A stretch of 36,478 nucleotides of DNA, from positions 1 to 36,478 of the forward strand of contig JAEXXM010000063.1 of the NCBI GenBank assembly GCA_023405815.1, in the 5' to 3' direction. This document shows, piece after piece, positions 1 to 8,128 of the stretch (position 1 is its first letter; each line of letters begins with the position of its first letter). The position numbers and the translations under genes were made by a program. The notes under the pieces are model-generated. The model ran no database searches, was not told where the DNA came from, and was given only the letters and a program-made list of their open reading frames with translations. Source of the stretch: Pseudomonadota bacterium. Its GTDB lineage: Bacteria > Pseudomonadota > Alphaproteobacteria > Rhizobiales > Hyphomicrobiaceae.

Positions 1-1
1 G

Positions 2-43
2 ATCGAGATGGCGCGCGTTGCTCCGCGCATGCGGCCCAACTGA
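2..43 (+). CDS. C-terminal tail of an upstream gene (partial)
   Basis: The first 42 bases can be read as 13 codons ending in TGA at 41-43 (tail residues IEMARVAPRMRPN), 46 bases before the PfkB kinase and on the same strand. This fits the end of an upstream operon member, but a fragment this short cannot be identified and could be chance. Confidence 0.3.
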   Translation: MEMARVAPRMRPN

Positions 44-89
44 GGAGAGGTGACCCAATTCTTACCGCCGACGTCCCTGAGAGGGAGCC

Positions 90-1181
90 ATGAAAGCAGT
101 CTGCATCGGCGGCGCCACGGTCGACGCGATCGCGACCATCGAAAGCGACAGCATCGAGCGCATGTCGATGCTCAATGCCGAGACCTCGTTTCTGCTGCTC
201 GAGGAGGGACGCAAGACCGAAGCGCTCGACATCTCGACTCACTGCGGCGGAGGCGCCGTGAACGCGGCCGTCGCGCTGGCGCGCCTCGGCTTCGATGTCT
301 CGGCGCTCGTCAAGCTCGGCTGCGATGCACGCGCCGACCTCATCCTCTCGCGTCTCGCCTCCGAAGGCATCTCCACCCGGTGGGTCGTCCGCGAGCCGAA
401 GGCCCCGACCGGCGCCTCCGTGATCCTCTCCTCGCACGAGCGCAACGCCGCCGTGTTCACGTTCCGCGGCGCCAACGCCCTCATCGAGCCCCATGATCTG
501 GCGGACGACGCCTTCGCCGCCGATCTTGCCTACGTCTCGGGCCTTTCCGGCAAGTCGGCCGCCTGCCTTTCTCACGTCATTGAACGGGCGAGTGCCGCTG
601 GCGCCCTCGTCGCCGTCAACGCCACGATCCGCCAGCTTTCGGCTCACCCCGAGAGCTTCCTCGCCAATCTCGCGAAGATCGACATACTGGCTCTCAATCG
701 CCGCGAGGCCGAGGCGCTGCTGCCGGCTCTCATCGCCAAGGTCGGGCACAGTGGACCGCTGCCGCACGTCGCAGCCGGCGAGCATGTGCCGCCCTTGCTG
801 ACCCGTGGCCTTTCGGCCGGCAGCTTCGAGATGGGATTGCCGGCGTTCTTTGGCGCCCTAAGCGCCCTCGGCACGCGCTGCATCATGCTTACTGACGGCG
901 GAAATGGCGCATTCGTCTGTGCCGACCACAACATCATCTTCTGCCCTGCCGAGCCGACCGCGGTTGCCAGCACCGCCGGCGCCGGCGACGCCATGTCCGC
1001 GACCTTCGCGGCATTTATAGCCATGCGGTACGGTGCCGGTGTCGCACTGAAGGCAGCGACGCTCAACGCCGCCAGCGTCGTGTCATATATTGATACCCAG
1101 TCGGGTCTCCTGCGGCGTGACGCGCTCGAGGCGCGCCTCGACGCGCATTCCAATCTCAAGCTGCGCAAATGGAAGATGTGA
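90..1181 (+). CDS. PfkB/ribokinase-family carbohydrate kinase
   Basis: Cytoplasmic sugar or nucleoside kinase of the PfkB family, 363 residues, close to the usual length. The N-terminal substrate region has the glycine-rich CGGGAVNAAVALARLG stretch (PfkB signature 1). The C-terminal signature STAGAGDAMSA places the catalytic base at Asp300 with the anion-hole glycines before it. LNRREAE in the middle matches the conserved NxxE-type magnesium site. The start is supported by GAGAGGGAG just upstream of the ATG. Its stop lies 12 bases before the start of otsB on the same strand, so the two are probably co-transcribed, suggesting a role near trehalose or hexose metabolism. The exact substrate (ribose, fructose, adenosine or another) cannot be told from sequence. 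The family call is firm. Confidence 0.9.
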   Translation: MKAVCIGGATVDAIATIESDSIERMSMLNAETSFLLLEEGRKTEALDISTHCGGGAVNAAVALARLGFDVSALVKLGCDARADLILSRLASEGISTRWVVREPKAPTGASVILSSHERNAAVFTFRGANALIEPHDLADDAFAADLAYVSGLSGKSAACLSHVIERASAAGALVAVNATIRQLSAHPESFLANLAKIDILALNRREAEALLPALIAKVGHSGPLPHVAAGEHVPPLLTRGLSAGSFEMGLPAFFGALSALGTRCIMLTDGGNGAFVCADHNIIFCPAEPTAVASTAGAGDAMSATFAAFIAMRYGAGVALKAATLNAASVVSYIDTQSGLLRRDALEARLDAHSNLKLRKWKM

Positions 1182-1193
1182 TGGAAGCGAGCG

Positions 1194-2027
1194 ATGCCTA
1201 GCAATGCCCGTGCAGCACGCGTGAAGACTGAAGCGGGCGCAAGCCTCGTCGATTCCGCTTGGTCTGATCCGCACCCGCCATCGCCCGAAAGCGTTCTCGC
1301 CGGCGACGTCCGCCGCATCGCCCTCTTCCTCGATTGCGACGGCACTCTGCTCGACATCGCGCCGACTCCGGGCGAGGTGCGCGTGCCACCAGGTCTTGTC
1401 GAGCTGCTGGCACGGATATCGACCAGCCTCGGCGGAGCACTGGCCATCCTCACCGGACGCCAGCTCGCAGAGATCGACACCCTGCTGCAGCCAGTTCAGT
1501 TCGTCGGATCTGGCGTTCACGGCGCCGAGTTGCGCACCGCGCGCGGTGGAAACATCGCCAGCGTCGCCAGTGCGCTCCCCAATTCGCTCGTGGAAGAGGT
1601 GATACGCCAGGCACAGAAGCTGCCCGGCATCATCGTCGAGCCCAAAGGGCCCGGCATCGCCATTCACTATCGTCTCGCTCCGCACCTGAAGGACGCTCTC
1701 GAAGCCAGCCTTCGCTCGCTCCTTACGCAATATCCCGATGGTCTCGTGTTGTGCCCCGGCCGCAAGCTCTTCGAGATCATACCCGCCGGACATTCCAAAG
1801 GGACCGCGCTAGAGACCATCCTTGCCCTCCCCGAGTTCGCCGGCCGCGTCCCGATCATGATCGGCGATGACCTGGGTGACATCCCGGCGCTGGCGGCGGC
1901 ACGGCGCCTCGGCGGAGCCGGCCTGCGCGTCGCGGGCGAGCAGTTCGGTCATGACGACGTCGAGCTCAAAGGACCGGCAGAGGTCGTCGCGTGGCTCCAG
2001 GTTCTGGCCACCTGTCTCGAAGAGTAA
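1194..2027 (+). CDS. otsB: Trehalose-6-phosphate phosphatase
   Basis: HAD-superfamily phosphatase that removes phosphate from trehalose 6-phosphate, the last step of the OtsA/OtsB trehalose pathway; cytoplasmic, magnesium dependent. Motif I is LFLDCDGTLLD, with nucleophile Asp47 and acid/base Asp49. Motif II lies in AILTGR, and motif IV is the IGDDLGD stretch near residues 223-229. The cap-region sequence EPKGPGIAIHYR (the family's K-G/HYR substrate motif) is also present. The length of 277 residues is typical. A start at 1181 overlapping the pfkB stop is closed by an early TAG, so the ATG at 1194, preceded by GGAAGCGAG, was chosen. No otsA (synthase) lies inside the window. The EcfG-like promoters just downstream fit a general-stress setting, but do not drive this gene. 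Confidence 0.93.
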   Translation: MPSNARAARVKTEAGASLVDSAWSDPHPPSPESVLAGDVRRIALFLDCDGTLLDIAPTPGEVRVPPGLVELLARISTSLGGALAILTGRQLAEIDTLLQPVQFVGSGVHGAELRTARGGNIASVASALPNSLVEEVIRQAQKLPGIIVEPKGPGIAIHYRLAPHLKDALEASLRSLLTQYPDGLVLCPGRKLFEIIPAGHSKGTALETILALPEFAGRVPIMIGDDLGDIPALAAARRLGGAGLRVAGEQFGHDDVELKGPAEVVAWLQVLATCLEE

Positions 2028-2036
2028 CGCCGCCTG

Positions 2037-2474
2037 TTAGGTCGGCGCCGGCGGGCGGTTCGAATCCGAGCCCTTGGCCGTGCGGGCTTCGGCCGCGAGT
2101 TCCCTGTATTTCCGCCTCAAGCGCTCTATCTCGCTCTCTTCCAGCTCCTCCAAGTCGAGGAGGCTGTTGCGCGCCCCTTCGATGGAGCGGATCAGCTCGT
2201 CGAGCTTCACCTGGATCGCCTCGGAATCGCGGTTCTGCGACGCCTGGATGGCAAACACCATGAGAAACGTGACAATGGTCGTGCCGGTGTTGATCACGAG
2301 CTGCCAGGTATCGGAGAAGCCGAATAGCGGTCCCGACAGCCCCCACAGCACGACGATCGCCACCGCACCCGTAAACGCGTAAGGGCTCCCCGCCGCGCGC
2401 GAGGCCCATCGCACAAAGCGCGTGAACAGCGAAGCACCCTTGCCGCTCAAGTGTGAGGTGTGAAAGCGCGACAT
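2037..2474 (-). CDS. Low-affinity iron permease family membrane protein
   Basis: Small inner-membrane protein of 145 residues resembling the low-affinity iron permease family (PF04120). Two hydrophobic segments are visible, around residues 33-50 (FTGAVAIVVLWGLSGPLFGF) and 57-75 (LVINTGTTIVTFLMVFAIQ). They are followed by the family-typical QASQNRDSEAIQVKLDEL stretch and a charged, probably coiled-coil C-terminus. Bacterial members are common in rhizobia; their iron-transport role is inferred from the yeast Fet4 relatives and is not proven. The gene converges on otsB with a 9-base gap. Upstream of its start lies a perfect GGAAC-N17-CGTT box, suggesting control by the alphaproteobacterial general stress sigma factor rather than by iron. 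Confidence 0.85.
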   Translation of the reverse strand: MSRFHTSHLSGKGASLFTRFVRWASRAAGSPYAFTGAVAIVVLWGLSGPLFGFSDTWQLVINTGTTIVTFLMVFAIQASQNRDSEAIQVKLDELIRSIEGARNSLLDLEELEESEIERLRRKYRELAAEARTAKGSDSNRPPAPT

Positions 2475-2504
2475 CGCAGTTCATCCGCTTGGAAGCTCCG
2501 CCTC

Positions 2505-2530
2505 AACGCCACCGCCTTCAGGCAAGTTCC
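2505..2530 (-). promoter_or_regulatory. EcfG-type general stress promoter for the iron permease gene
   Basis: On the minus strand GGAAC (2530-2526) is followed after exactly 17 bases by CGTT (2508-2505), an exact match to the alphaproteobacterial EcfG/sigma-T consensus GGAAC-N16/17-CGTT. The implied start is about 25 bases before the ATG at 2474. The match is seen directly; function is inferred. Confidence 0.65.
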
Positions 2531-2546
2531 GCCTTTGGTCATAACC

Positions 2547-2571
2547 GGAACTCTTTCTCCCTAATCGAGTT
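2547..2571 (+). promoter_or_regulatory. EcfG-type general stress promoter for the permuted ROK gene
   Basis: GGAAC (2547-2551), 17 bases, then GTT (2569-2571), preceded by A rather than the consensus C. It lies back to back with the minus-strand box, 16 bases between the two GGAAC elements, and about 55-60 bases before the chosen start of the ROK gene. The weaker -10 makes it less certain than its partner. Confidence 0.5.
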
Positions 2572-2629
2572 TAACTGTGCGCGGCCACTTTTGACGGCAG
2601 CAGTCAATAAGGGCATCGCGCGCGTCGCG

Positions 2630-3709
2630 ATGGAGAAGATGGGCGTCAAGGCGGCAGACGAGCGTCCAGTCCTCAATGCGCACGGCGCCAAGCGGCTGCC
2701 GAGCGTCGAGGTGGACAGCTACAACCTCGAGGTCCGCGACGAGGACGGCTTCGTCGGTGACAAGGCGAGCCGCGGCGCTTTCCACGACATGCTGGAGAGG
2801 TGGCGCGAGCCACTGCGCAAGCTTGGCGCCGATCCCATCGGCGACATGTCATCGGAGCAGATCAGCAAGAAGCAGCTCGACAAGCTCCTGACCGAAGGCG
2901 ACGCCGAAGCCGGCGGCATCATCCACAGCGCGGTGGAAGAGTTCGCGCAGGCGCTCTTCTCAGTGATCAAGCGCTTCCTCAAGCTTGCCGCTTGGCGCGA
3001 CACGCAGGCGATCGTCATCGGCGGAGGCTTCCGTGGCAGCCGCGTCGGCGAGCTGGCCGTCGGACGCACCGAGCTCCTTTTGAAGGCGGCAGACTATGGT
3101 CTCAAGCTGAAGCTGATCCGCAATCACCCCGACGAGGCAGGTCTCATCGGCACGACGCACCTGATGCCATCGTGGATGCTGGAAGGCTTCGACGGCATCC
3201 TTTCTGTCGACATCGGCGGCACCAACATTCGCGCCGGCATCGTTGAGACGCGGCTGAAGAAGGCCAAAGATCTCTCCAAAGCCCAGGTATTCGCCTCCGA
3301 CCTTTGGCGGCACGGCGACGAGAAGGCAAAGCGCGATGAAGCCGTAGACCGCCTGATCGACATGCTGAACGAGCACATCGCGCTAGCCGACAAGAAGGGC
3401 TTCAGGCTTGCCCCTGTCGTCGGCATCGGCTGCCCCGGCATCATCCGCGAGGACGGATCCATCGAGACCGGTGCGCAGAACCTGCCTGGCAATTGGGAGA
3501 GCAGCCGCTTCAACCTCGCCAGCTGTATCCGCGAGCAGATACCGAGCATCGACGACCACGAGACTGAGGTGGTGATCCACAACGACGCGGTCGTACAGGG
3601 CCTGAGCGAGTTGCCCGTCATGCAGGACCTGGACCACTGGGGAGTGCTGACCATCGGCACGGGCCTCGGGAATGCCCGCTTCACCAACCGCCACAAAGTG
3701 ACAGATTGA
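2630..3709 (+). CDS. ROK-family sugar kinase-like protein with swapped (circularly permuted) lobes
   Basis: A 359-residue protein carrying all main ROK (sugar kinase/actin-fold) motifs, but in rotated order. Residues about 30-180 look like the normal C-terminal lobe: GDAEAGG (90-96), an amphipathic helix, IVIGGG (128-133) and NHPDEAGLIGTTHL (165-178). Residues about 190-350 look like the normal N-terminal lobe: phosphate-1 motif DIGGTNIR (194-201), CPGI (268-271), catalytic HND (317-319), and GTGLG (343-347) only a dozen residues before the stop. The zinc CxCGxxGC motif is absent. A likely activity is glucose or related sugar phosphorylation; this is inference. The open frame extends upstream to 2453, but that would overlap the divergent gene and the promoters, so the ATG at 2630 is used; TTG at 2591 is an alternative. 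Confidence 0.8.
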   Translation: MEKMGVKAADERPVLNAHGAKRLPSVEVDSYNLEVRDEDGFVGDKASRGAFHDMLERWREPLRKLGADPIGDMSSEQISKKQLDKLLTEGDAEAGGIIHSAVEEFAQALFSVIKRFLKLAAWRDTQAIVIGGGFRGSRVGELAVGRTELLLKAADYGLKLKLIRNHPDEAGLIGTTHLMPSWMLEGFDGILSVDIGGTNIRAGIVETRLKKAKDLSKAQVFASDLWRHGDEKAKRDEAVDRLIDMLNEHIALADKKGFRLAPVVGIGCPGIIREDGSIETGAQNLPGNWESSRFNLASCIREQIPSIDDHETEVVIHNDAVVQGLSELPVMQDLDHWGVLTIGTGLGNARFTNRHKVTD

Positions 3710-3811
3710 GTCAGCAGCAGCCGTTCAGACCCGTTGACGATCTGTGCATGGCGCGCCACATACGGCGCGTGGATTGGGCAAGGGGCCAGTGCCCAACGGG
3801 CTTGCACATCC

Positions 3812-3822
3812 AGAATGATTCT
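3812..3822. promoter_or_regulatory. Short perfect inverted repeat before the RND operon
   Basis: AGAATGATTCT is an 11-base perfect palindrome in the 177-base gap before the RND adaptor gene. It could be a half-size operator for a local regulator, but no regulator gene is adjacent, and a palindrome this short may be chance. Confidence 0.2.
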
Positions 3823-3886
3823 AAAGCTGCCGCAGCTCAAGCGCGCATAGAGCGTAGCCGTGCGGCCAGCAGGCGGGGGGCCAACC

Positions 3887-5026
3887 ATGATAAAGCGCTT
3901 TCTGATCGCTCTCATCATAGTGGGAGCGTTCATCGGCGGCCTTGCCTGGTTCAAGCTCGTCTTCATGCCCACGATGATCCAGGAGTTCCTCAGCTCCCAG
4001 GTCCCGCCGCCGGCAACCATCACCGCCGAGCCCGCGAAGACCGAGGAATGGGTCGAGCGCCTGCCGGCGATCGGCACCCTGATCGCGTCGCAGGGCGTCG
4101 AGGTTGCCTCCCAGGTAGCGGGCCTCGTTGCCGGTATCGGCTTCGAAAGCGGCCAGGACGTCGAGAAGGGCACCAAGCTCGTCCAGCTCGACATCTCCGT
4201 CGAGCAGGCCGATCTCGCCAGCGCCACCGCGATCCTCAAGGAGGCCGACGTCTCGTTCAAGCGCCAGGCGGACCTCCTGATCAAGTCCGTCGCCTCGGAG
4301 GCCAATGTCGATACCGCCCGCGCAAAGCGCGACAGCGCTGAGGCCTCGCTTGACCGCATCAAGGCCCTTATCGGCCAGAAGACGATCCTCGCCCCATTCT
4401 CTGGCCGCTTGGGCATCCGCCACGTCGAGCTCGGTCAGTACATCTCTCCGGGCCTCGCCATGGTGACGCTGCAGGCCCTCGACCCCATCTGGGTCGACTT
4501 CCCCATGCCGGAGCAGAACGTCGGCAAGCTCAAGGTCGGCCAAGTCATCGACCTCACCGTCGATGCCTTCCCCGGTCACGTCTTTGCCGGAAGCATTACA
4601 TCGCTCGACGCGCGCGTTGCGCAGGATACCCGGACGTTGCTTGTCCGCGGCACGCTACCCAATCCCGACCGTATCCTGCTGCCGGGGATGTTCGCTAATG
4701 TCGCCGTGCTCGCCGGCGCCCCGAAGAAGCTCATCACGATTCCGCGCACCGCCGTGACGTACAGCCTCTATGGCGACAGCGTGTACGTGCTGAAGCCCAA
4801 GCAGGGGGAGCCGGCCCCCGCCAAGCCCGAGGACGCGGTCTACGTCGTGGAGCGCCGCTTCATCAAGAGCGGACAGGTCCGCGACGAGCGCGTTGCCATC
4901 ACATCGGGGCTCACCGAAGGCGAGCAGGTGGTGACGAGCGGCCAGGTCAAGCTGACCAATGGAGCGCTTGTTCGCGTCGACAATTCGCAGGCTCTTGTGC
5001 CACCGGCCACGCGGCCACTTCAGTAG
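3887..5026 (+). CDS. RND efflux periplasmic adaptor (membrane fusion protein)
   Basis: Membrane-anchored periplasmic adaptor of 379 residues that links an RND pump to an outer membrane channel. It starts with a single hydrophobic anchor (residues about 4-23, FLIALIIVGAFIGGLAWF). Then come a barrel-sandwich half (ASQVAGLVAGIGFESGQDVEKG), a helical hairpin (about 105-155), the second lipoyl half (ILAPFSGRLGIRHVELGQYI), and the beta-barrel and membrane-proximal domains (DPIWVDFPMPEQNV onward). The lack of an N-terminal lipobox cysteine makes it transmembrane rather than lipid anchored. The start is at ATG 3887 with a G-run upstream; a GTG at 3860 would add nine residues before the anchor and is less likely. 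The pump gene follows after 15 bases, so the two form an operon. Confidence 0.92.
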   Translation: MIKRFLIALIIVGAFIGGLAWFKLVFMPTMIQEFLSSQVPPPATITAEPAKTEEWVERLPAIGTLIASQGVEVASQVAGLVAGIGFESGQDVEKGTKLVQLDISVEQADLASATAILKEADVSFKRQADLLIKSVASEANVDTARAKRDSAEASLDRIKALIGQKTILAPFSGRLGIRHVELGQYISPGLAMVTLQALDPIWVDFPMPEQNVGKLKVGQVIDLTVDAFPGHVFAGSITSLDARVAQDTRTLLVRGTLPNPDRILLPGMFANVAVLAGAPKKLITIPRTAVTYSLYGDSVYVLKPKQGEPAPAKPEDAVYVVERRFIKSGQVRDERVAITSGLTEGEQVVTSGQVKLTNGALVRVDNSQALVPPATRPLQ

Positions 5027-5041
5027 AGGCGAGGCCCGACC

Positions 5042-8000
5042 ATGTCGTTCACCGACATCTTCATCCGCCGACCGGTGCTGAGCTCGGTCGTCAGCCTCCT
5101 CATTCTGCTCGTTGGCCTCAGCGCCGCCTTCAACTTGCAGGTACGCCAGTATCCCGAGCTGTCGAACACCACGATCACCATCACCACGACCTATCCCGGC
5201 GCCAACGCCGACGTGATCAAGGGGTTCATCACCGTCCCCATCCAGCAGGCGGTGGCGAGCGCCGAAGGCATCGACACGCTGACCTCGTCCTCGCGCCAGA
5301 ACGTCTCGACCGTCACCCTCAACCTGCGCCTCAACGCCGACCCAGATCGCGCCGTCACCGACGTGCTCTCCAAGGTCAACCAGGTGCGCAGCGTGCTGCC
5401 GCCGGAATCGATGGACCCCGTCGTCGTCAAGCAGACCGGCGAATCGACGGCGCTCATGTACCTGTCGTTCAACTCGGACGTGCTCAGCTCCTCGCAGATC
5501 ACCGACTACCTGACCCGCGTGGTGCAGCCGAAGCTGCAGACGATCAACGGCGTCGCCAATGCGCAGATCCTTGGCGGCCAGACGTTCGCCATGCGCATCT
5601 GGCTCAACCCCGAGAAGATGGCTTCGCTCGGCGTCACGCCGCTGCAGGTGCGCACGGCGCTTGCGACCAACAACTTCACCACCGCTGCCGGCCAGATCAA
5701 GGGCGACTTCGTCGAGACGACGATCAACGCCGAGACCTCGCTTGCGAGCGCCGATGCCTTTGGCCAGCTCGTGGTCGCCGCGCGCGGCGACGCGCTCGTG
5801 CGCCTGCGCGACATCGCGGAAATCTCGCTCGGCGCCGAGGACGTGAACTCGACCTCCGCCTTCGACGGCTTGAAGGCGGTCTTCATCGGCATCTATTCCA
5901 CGCCGACATCGAACCCGCTCACCGTCATCGCCGACGTGCGCAAGGAGTTCCCCTCCATCGAGGCCGAGCTCCCGCCCGGCATGTCGGCTGCCATTGCCTA
6001 TGACTCGACGAAGTTCATCGACGCATCCATCGCCGAGGTGAGAAAGACACTCGTGGAGGCGGCGGCTATCGTCATCGTCGTCATCTTCCTCTTTCTCGGC
6101 AGCCTGCGCTCGACCCTCATTCCGATCGTGACCATCCCGCTGTCGCTGATCGGCGTGATGTTCGCCCTGCTGGCGCTCGGCTACTCGCTCAACCTGCTGA
6201 CGCTGCTCGCGCTGGTCCTCGCCATCGGCCTCGTCGTCGACGATGCCATCGTCGTCGTCGAGAACATCCATCGCCATATCGAGGAGGGCCTGTCGCCCTT
6301 CGATGCCGCAATCGTCGGCGCGCGCGAGATCGCCGTGCCCGTCATCTCGATGACCATCACGCTCGCCGCCGTCTACGCACCCATCGGCTTCGTCTCGGGC
6401 CTCACCGGCTCGCTGTTCCGCGAGTTCGCCTTCACGCTGGCCGGCGCCGTCGTCGTCTCCGGCATCATCGCGCTGACGCTCTCGCCGATGATGTGCTCGA
6501 AGCTCCTCACCAGCGAGTTGGCGTCCGGCGGCTTCGTGAAGTTCCTCGACCGCACCTTCGAGCGCCTGAAGCACCGCTACCAGCGCCGCCTCAACTCTAC
6601 GCTCAACTATCGCCCCGTGACGCTGCTGGTTCTTGTCGGCGTCATCGCCGCCACCGCGCTCATGTACGTGACCGCGCAGCAGGAGCTGGCGCCTGAGGAG
6701 GATCAGGGCATCCTCTTCAACCTCGTCAAGACGCCGCCAGCAACGAACATCGACTATACCGAGCAGGTCACCGATCACCTCTACAAGGTGTTCCAGACTG
6801 TGCCCGAGAAGGAGCACGTCTTCGCCATCAACGGCATGGGCGGCGACGTGCACCAGGCGTTCGCCGGCATTCTCTTCAAGCCATGGGAGGAGCGCCACCG
6901 CACTCAGGCGCAGATACTCCAGGAGCTGCAACCCAAGGTGAACTCCATCGCCGGAGCACAGGTGCTGACGTTCGGCCAGCCCTCGCTCCCCGGCTCGACC
7001 GGCGGACCGCCCATCCAGTTCGTCATCACCACGACTGCCGACTACGAGCAGCTCGCAGGAGTTCTGCAGAAGGTACAACAGGAGGCTCAGAGCAGCGGTC
7101 TCTTCATCTTCGCCGACAGCGACCTGAAGTTCGACACGCCGCAGATCGAGGTGAAGATCGACCACGCCAAAGCCAACAGCCTCGGCATCACCATGCAGGA
7201 CATCGGTGCCTCGCTGGCGACGCTCCTCGGCGGTAACTACGTCAACCGCTTCAACCTCTACGGCCGCAGCTACCAGGTGATCCCCCAGGTGCCGCGCGAC
7301 TTCCGCCTGCAGCCCGATTGGATCAAGCGCTATCAGGTGAAGACGACATCGGGCCAAATGGTGCCTCTTGCGACCGTCGTCGATGTGCGCGAAAGCGTGC
7401 AGCCGAATGCGCTGACGAGCTTCCAGCAGCTCAATTCGGCGACCTTGCAGGGCGTGCCCTTCCCTGGCCGCACCATCGGCGAGGTGATTGATTTCCTGAA
7501 GGCGAAGTCGAAGGAGCTCTTCCCCGAATCCTTCACTTACGACTTCCAGGGCGAGAGCCGCCAGTACGTGCAGGAAGGCAACCGTCTCGTCATCACGTTC
7601 GTTTTCGCGCTGATCGTGATCTACCTCGTGCTAGCCGCGCAGTATGAGAGCTTCCGCGATCCGCTGATCATTCTCATCGCGCTGCCGACCTCGATGTTCG
7701 GCGCTCTGCTGCCGCTCACCTTCGGCCTCGGAACCATCAACATCTATACGCAGATCGGTCTCGTCACCTTGATCGGCCTGATCTCCAAGCACGGCATCCT
7801 GATGGTCGACTACGCCAACCAGCTTCAGATCGAGAAGGGTCTGGGACGGCGCGAGGCAATCGAGGAGGCGGCCGCGATCCGCCTGCGGCCCATCCTGATG
7901 ACGACCGCCGCCATGGTGATCGCCATGGTGCCGCTGATCCTCGCTTCGGGAGCAGGCGCCGCATCGCGCTTTGCCATCGGCATCGTCATTGCCTTCGGCA

Positions 8001-8128
8001 TGACCATCGGCACCATGTTCACGCTGTTCGTGACGCCTGCCGTCTACACCTACATCGCCCGCGAGCACCGTCGTGCGCCCGCGGCCGAACGAGCGGCGTC
8101 TACAGGCTACAATCAGCCGGCCGAGTGA
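5042..8128 (+). CDS. RND efflux pump, HAE1-type inner membrane permease
   Basis: Proton-driven tripartite efflux pump subunit of 1028 residues, the full AcrB/MexB-class length. It opens with FIRRPVLSSVVSLLILLVG (TM1). It has two large periplasmic loops and the TM4 signature GLVVDDAIVVVENIHRHIEEG with the paired aspartates used in proton relay. The second-half repeat ends in GLISKHGILMVDYANQLQ (TM10 lysine region). The substrate is unknown; HAE1 pumps usually export hydrophobic or amphiphilic compounds. The adaptor lies directly upstream, but no TolC/OprM-like channel gene is present, so a channel encoded elsewhere must be used. The last 16 bases overlap the 3' end of the convergent sitD gene. 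Confidence 0.95.
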   Translation: MSFTDIFIRRPVLSSVVSLLILLVGLSAAFNLQVRQYPELSNTTITITTTYPGANADVIKGFITVPIQQAVASAEGIDTLTSSSRQNVSTVTLNLRLNADPDRAVTDVLSKVNQVRSVLPPESMDPVVVKQTGESTALMYLSFNSDVLSSSQITDYLTRVVQPKLQTINGVANAQILGGQTFAMRIWLNPEKMASLGVTPLQVRTALATNNFTTAAGQIKGDFVETTINAETSLASADAFGQLVVAARGDALVRLRDIAEISLGAEDVNSTSAFDGLKAVFIGIYSTPTSNPLTVIADVRKEFPSIEAELPPGMSAAIAYDSTKFIDASIAEVRKTLVEAAAIVIVVIFLFLGSLRSTLIPIVTIPLSLIGVMFALLALGYSLNLLTLLALVLAIGLVVDDAIVVVENIHRHIEEGLSPFDAAIVGAREIAVPVISMTITLAAVYAPIGFVSGLTGSLFREFAFTLAGAVVVSGIIALTLSPMMCSKLLTSELASGGFVKFLDRTFERLKHRYQRRLNSTLNYRPVTLLVLVGVIAATALMYVTAQQELAPEEDQGILFNLVKTPPATNIDYTEQVTDHLYKVFQTVPEKEHVFAINGMGGDVHQAFAGILFKPWEERHRTQAQILQELQPKVNSIAGAQVLTFGQPSLPGSTGGPPIQFVITTTADYEQLAGVLQKVQQEAQSSGLFIFADSDLKFDTPQIEVKIDHAKANSLGITMQDIGASLATLLGGNYVNRFNLYGRSYQVIPQVPRDFRLQPDWIKRYQVKTTSGQMVPLATVVDVRESVQPNALTSFQQLNSATLQGVPFPGRTIGEVIDFLKAKSKELFPESFTYDFQGESRQYVQEGNRLVITFVFALIVIYLVLAAQYESFRDPLIILIALPTSMFGALLPLTFGLGTINIYTQIGLVTLIGLISKHGILMVDYANQLQIEKGLGRREAIEEAAAIRLRPILMTTAAMVIAMVPLILASGAGAASRFAIGIVIAFGMTIGTMFTLFVTPAVYTYIAREHRRAPAAERAASTGYNQPAE

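Noticed and set aside
2453..2629. Upstream extension of the ROK gene
   Set aside because: It would overlap the divergent iron permease gene and both promoter boxes, has no ROK-like sequence, and no ribosome site at 2453.
4655..7357. 900-codon open frame on the minus strand
   Set aside because: It lies antisense across the RND adaptor and pump genes; its translation is a low-complexity run of Asp, Glu, Arg, His and Val, typical of a GC-rich codon shadow, while the plus-strand pump is full length and intact.
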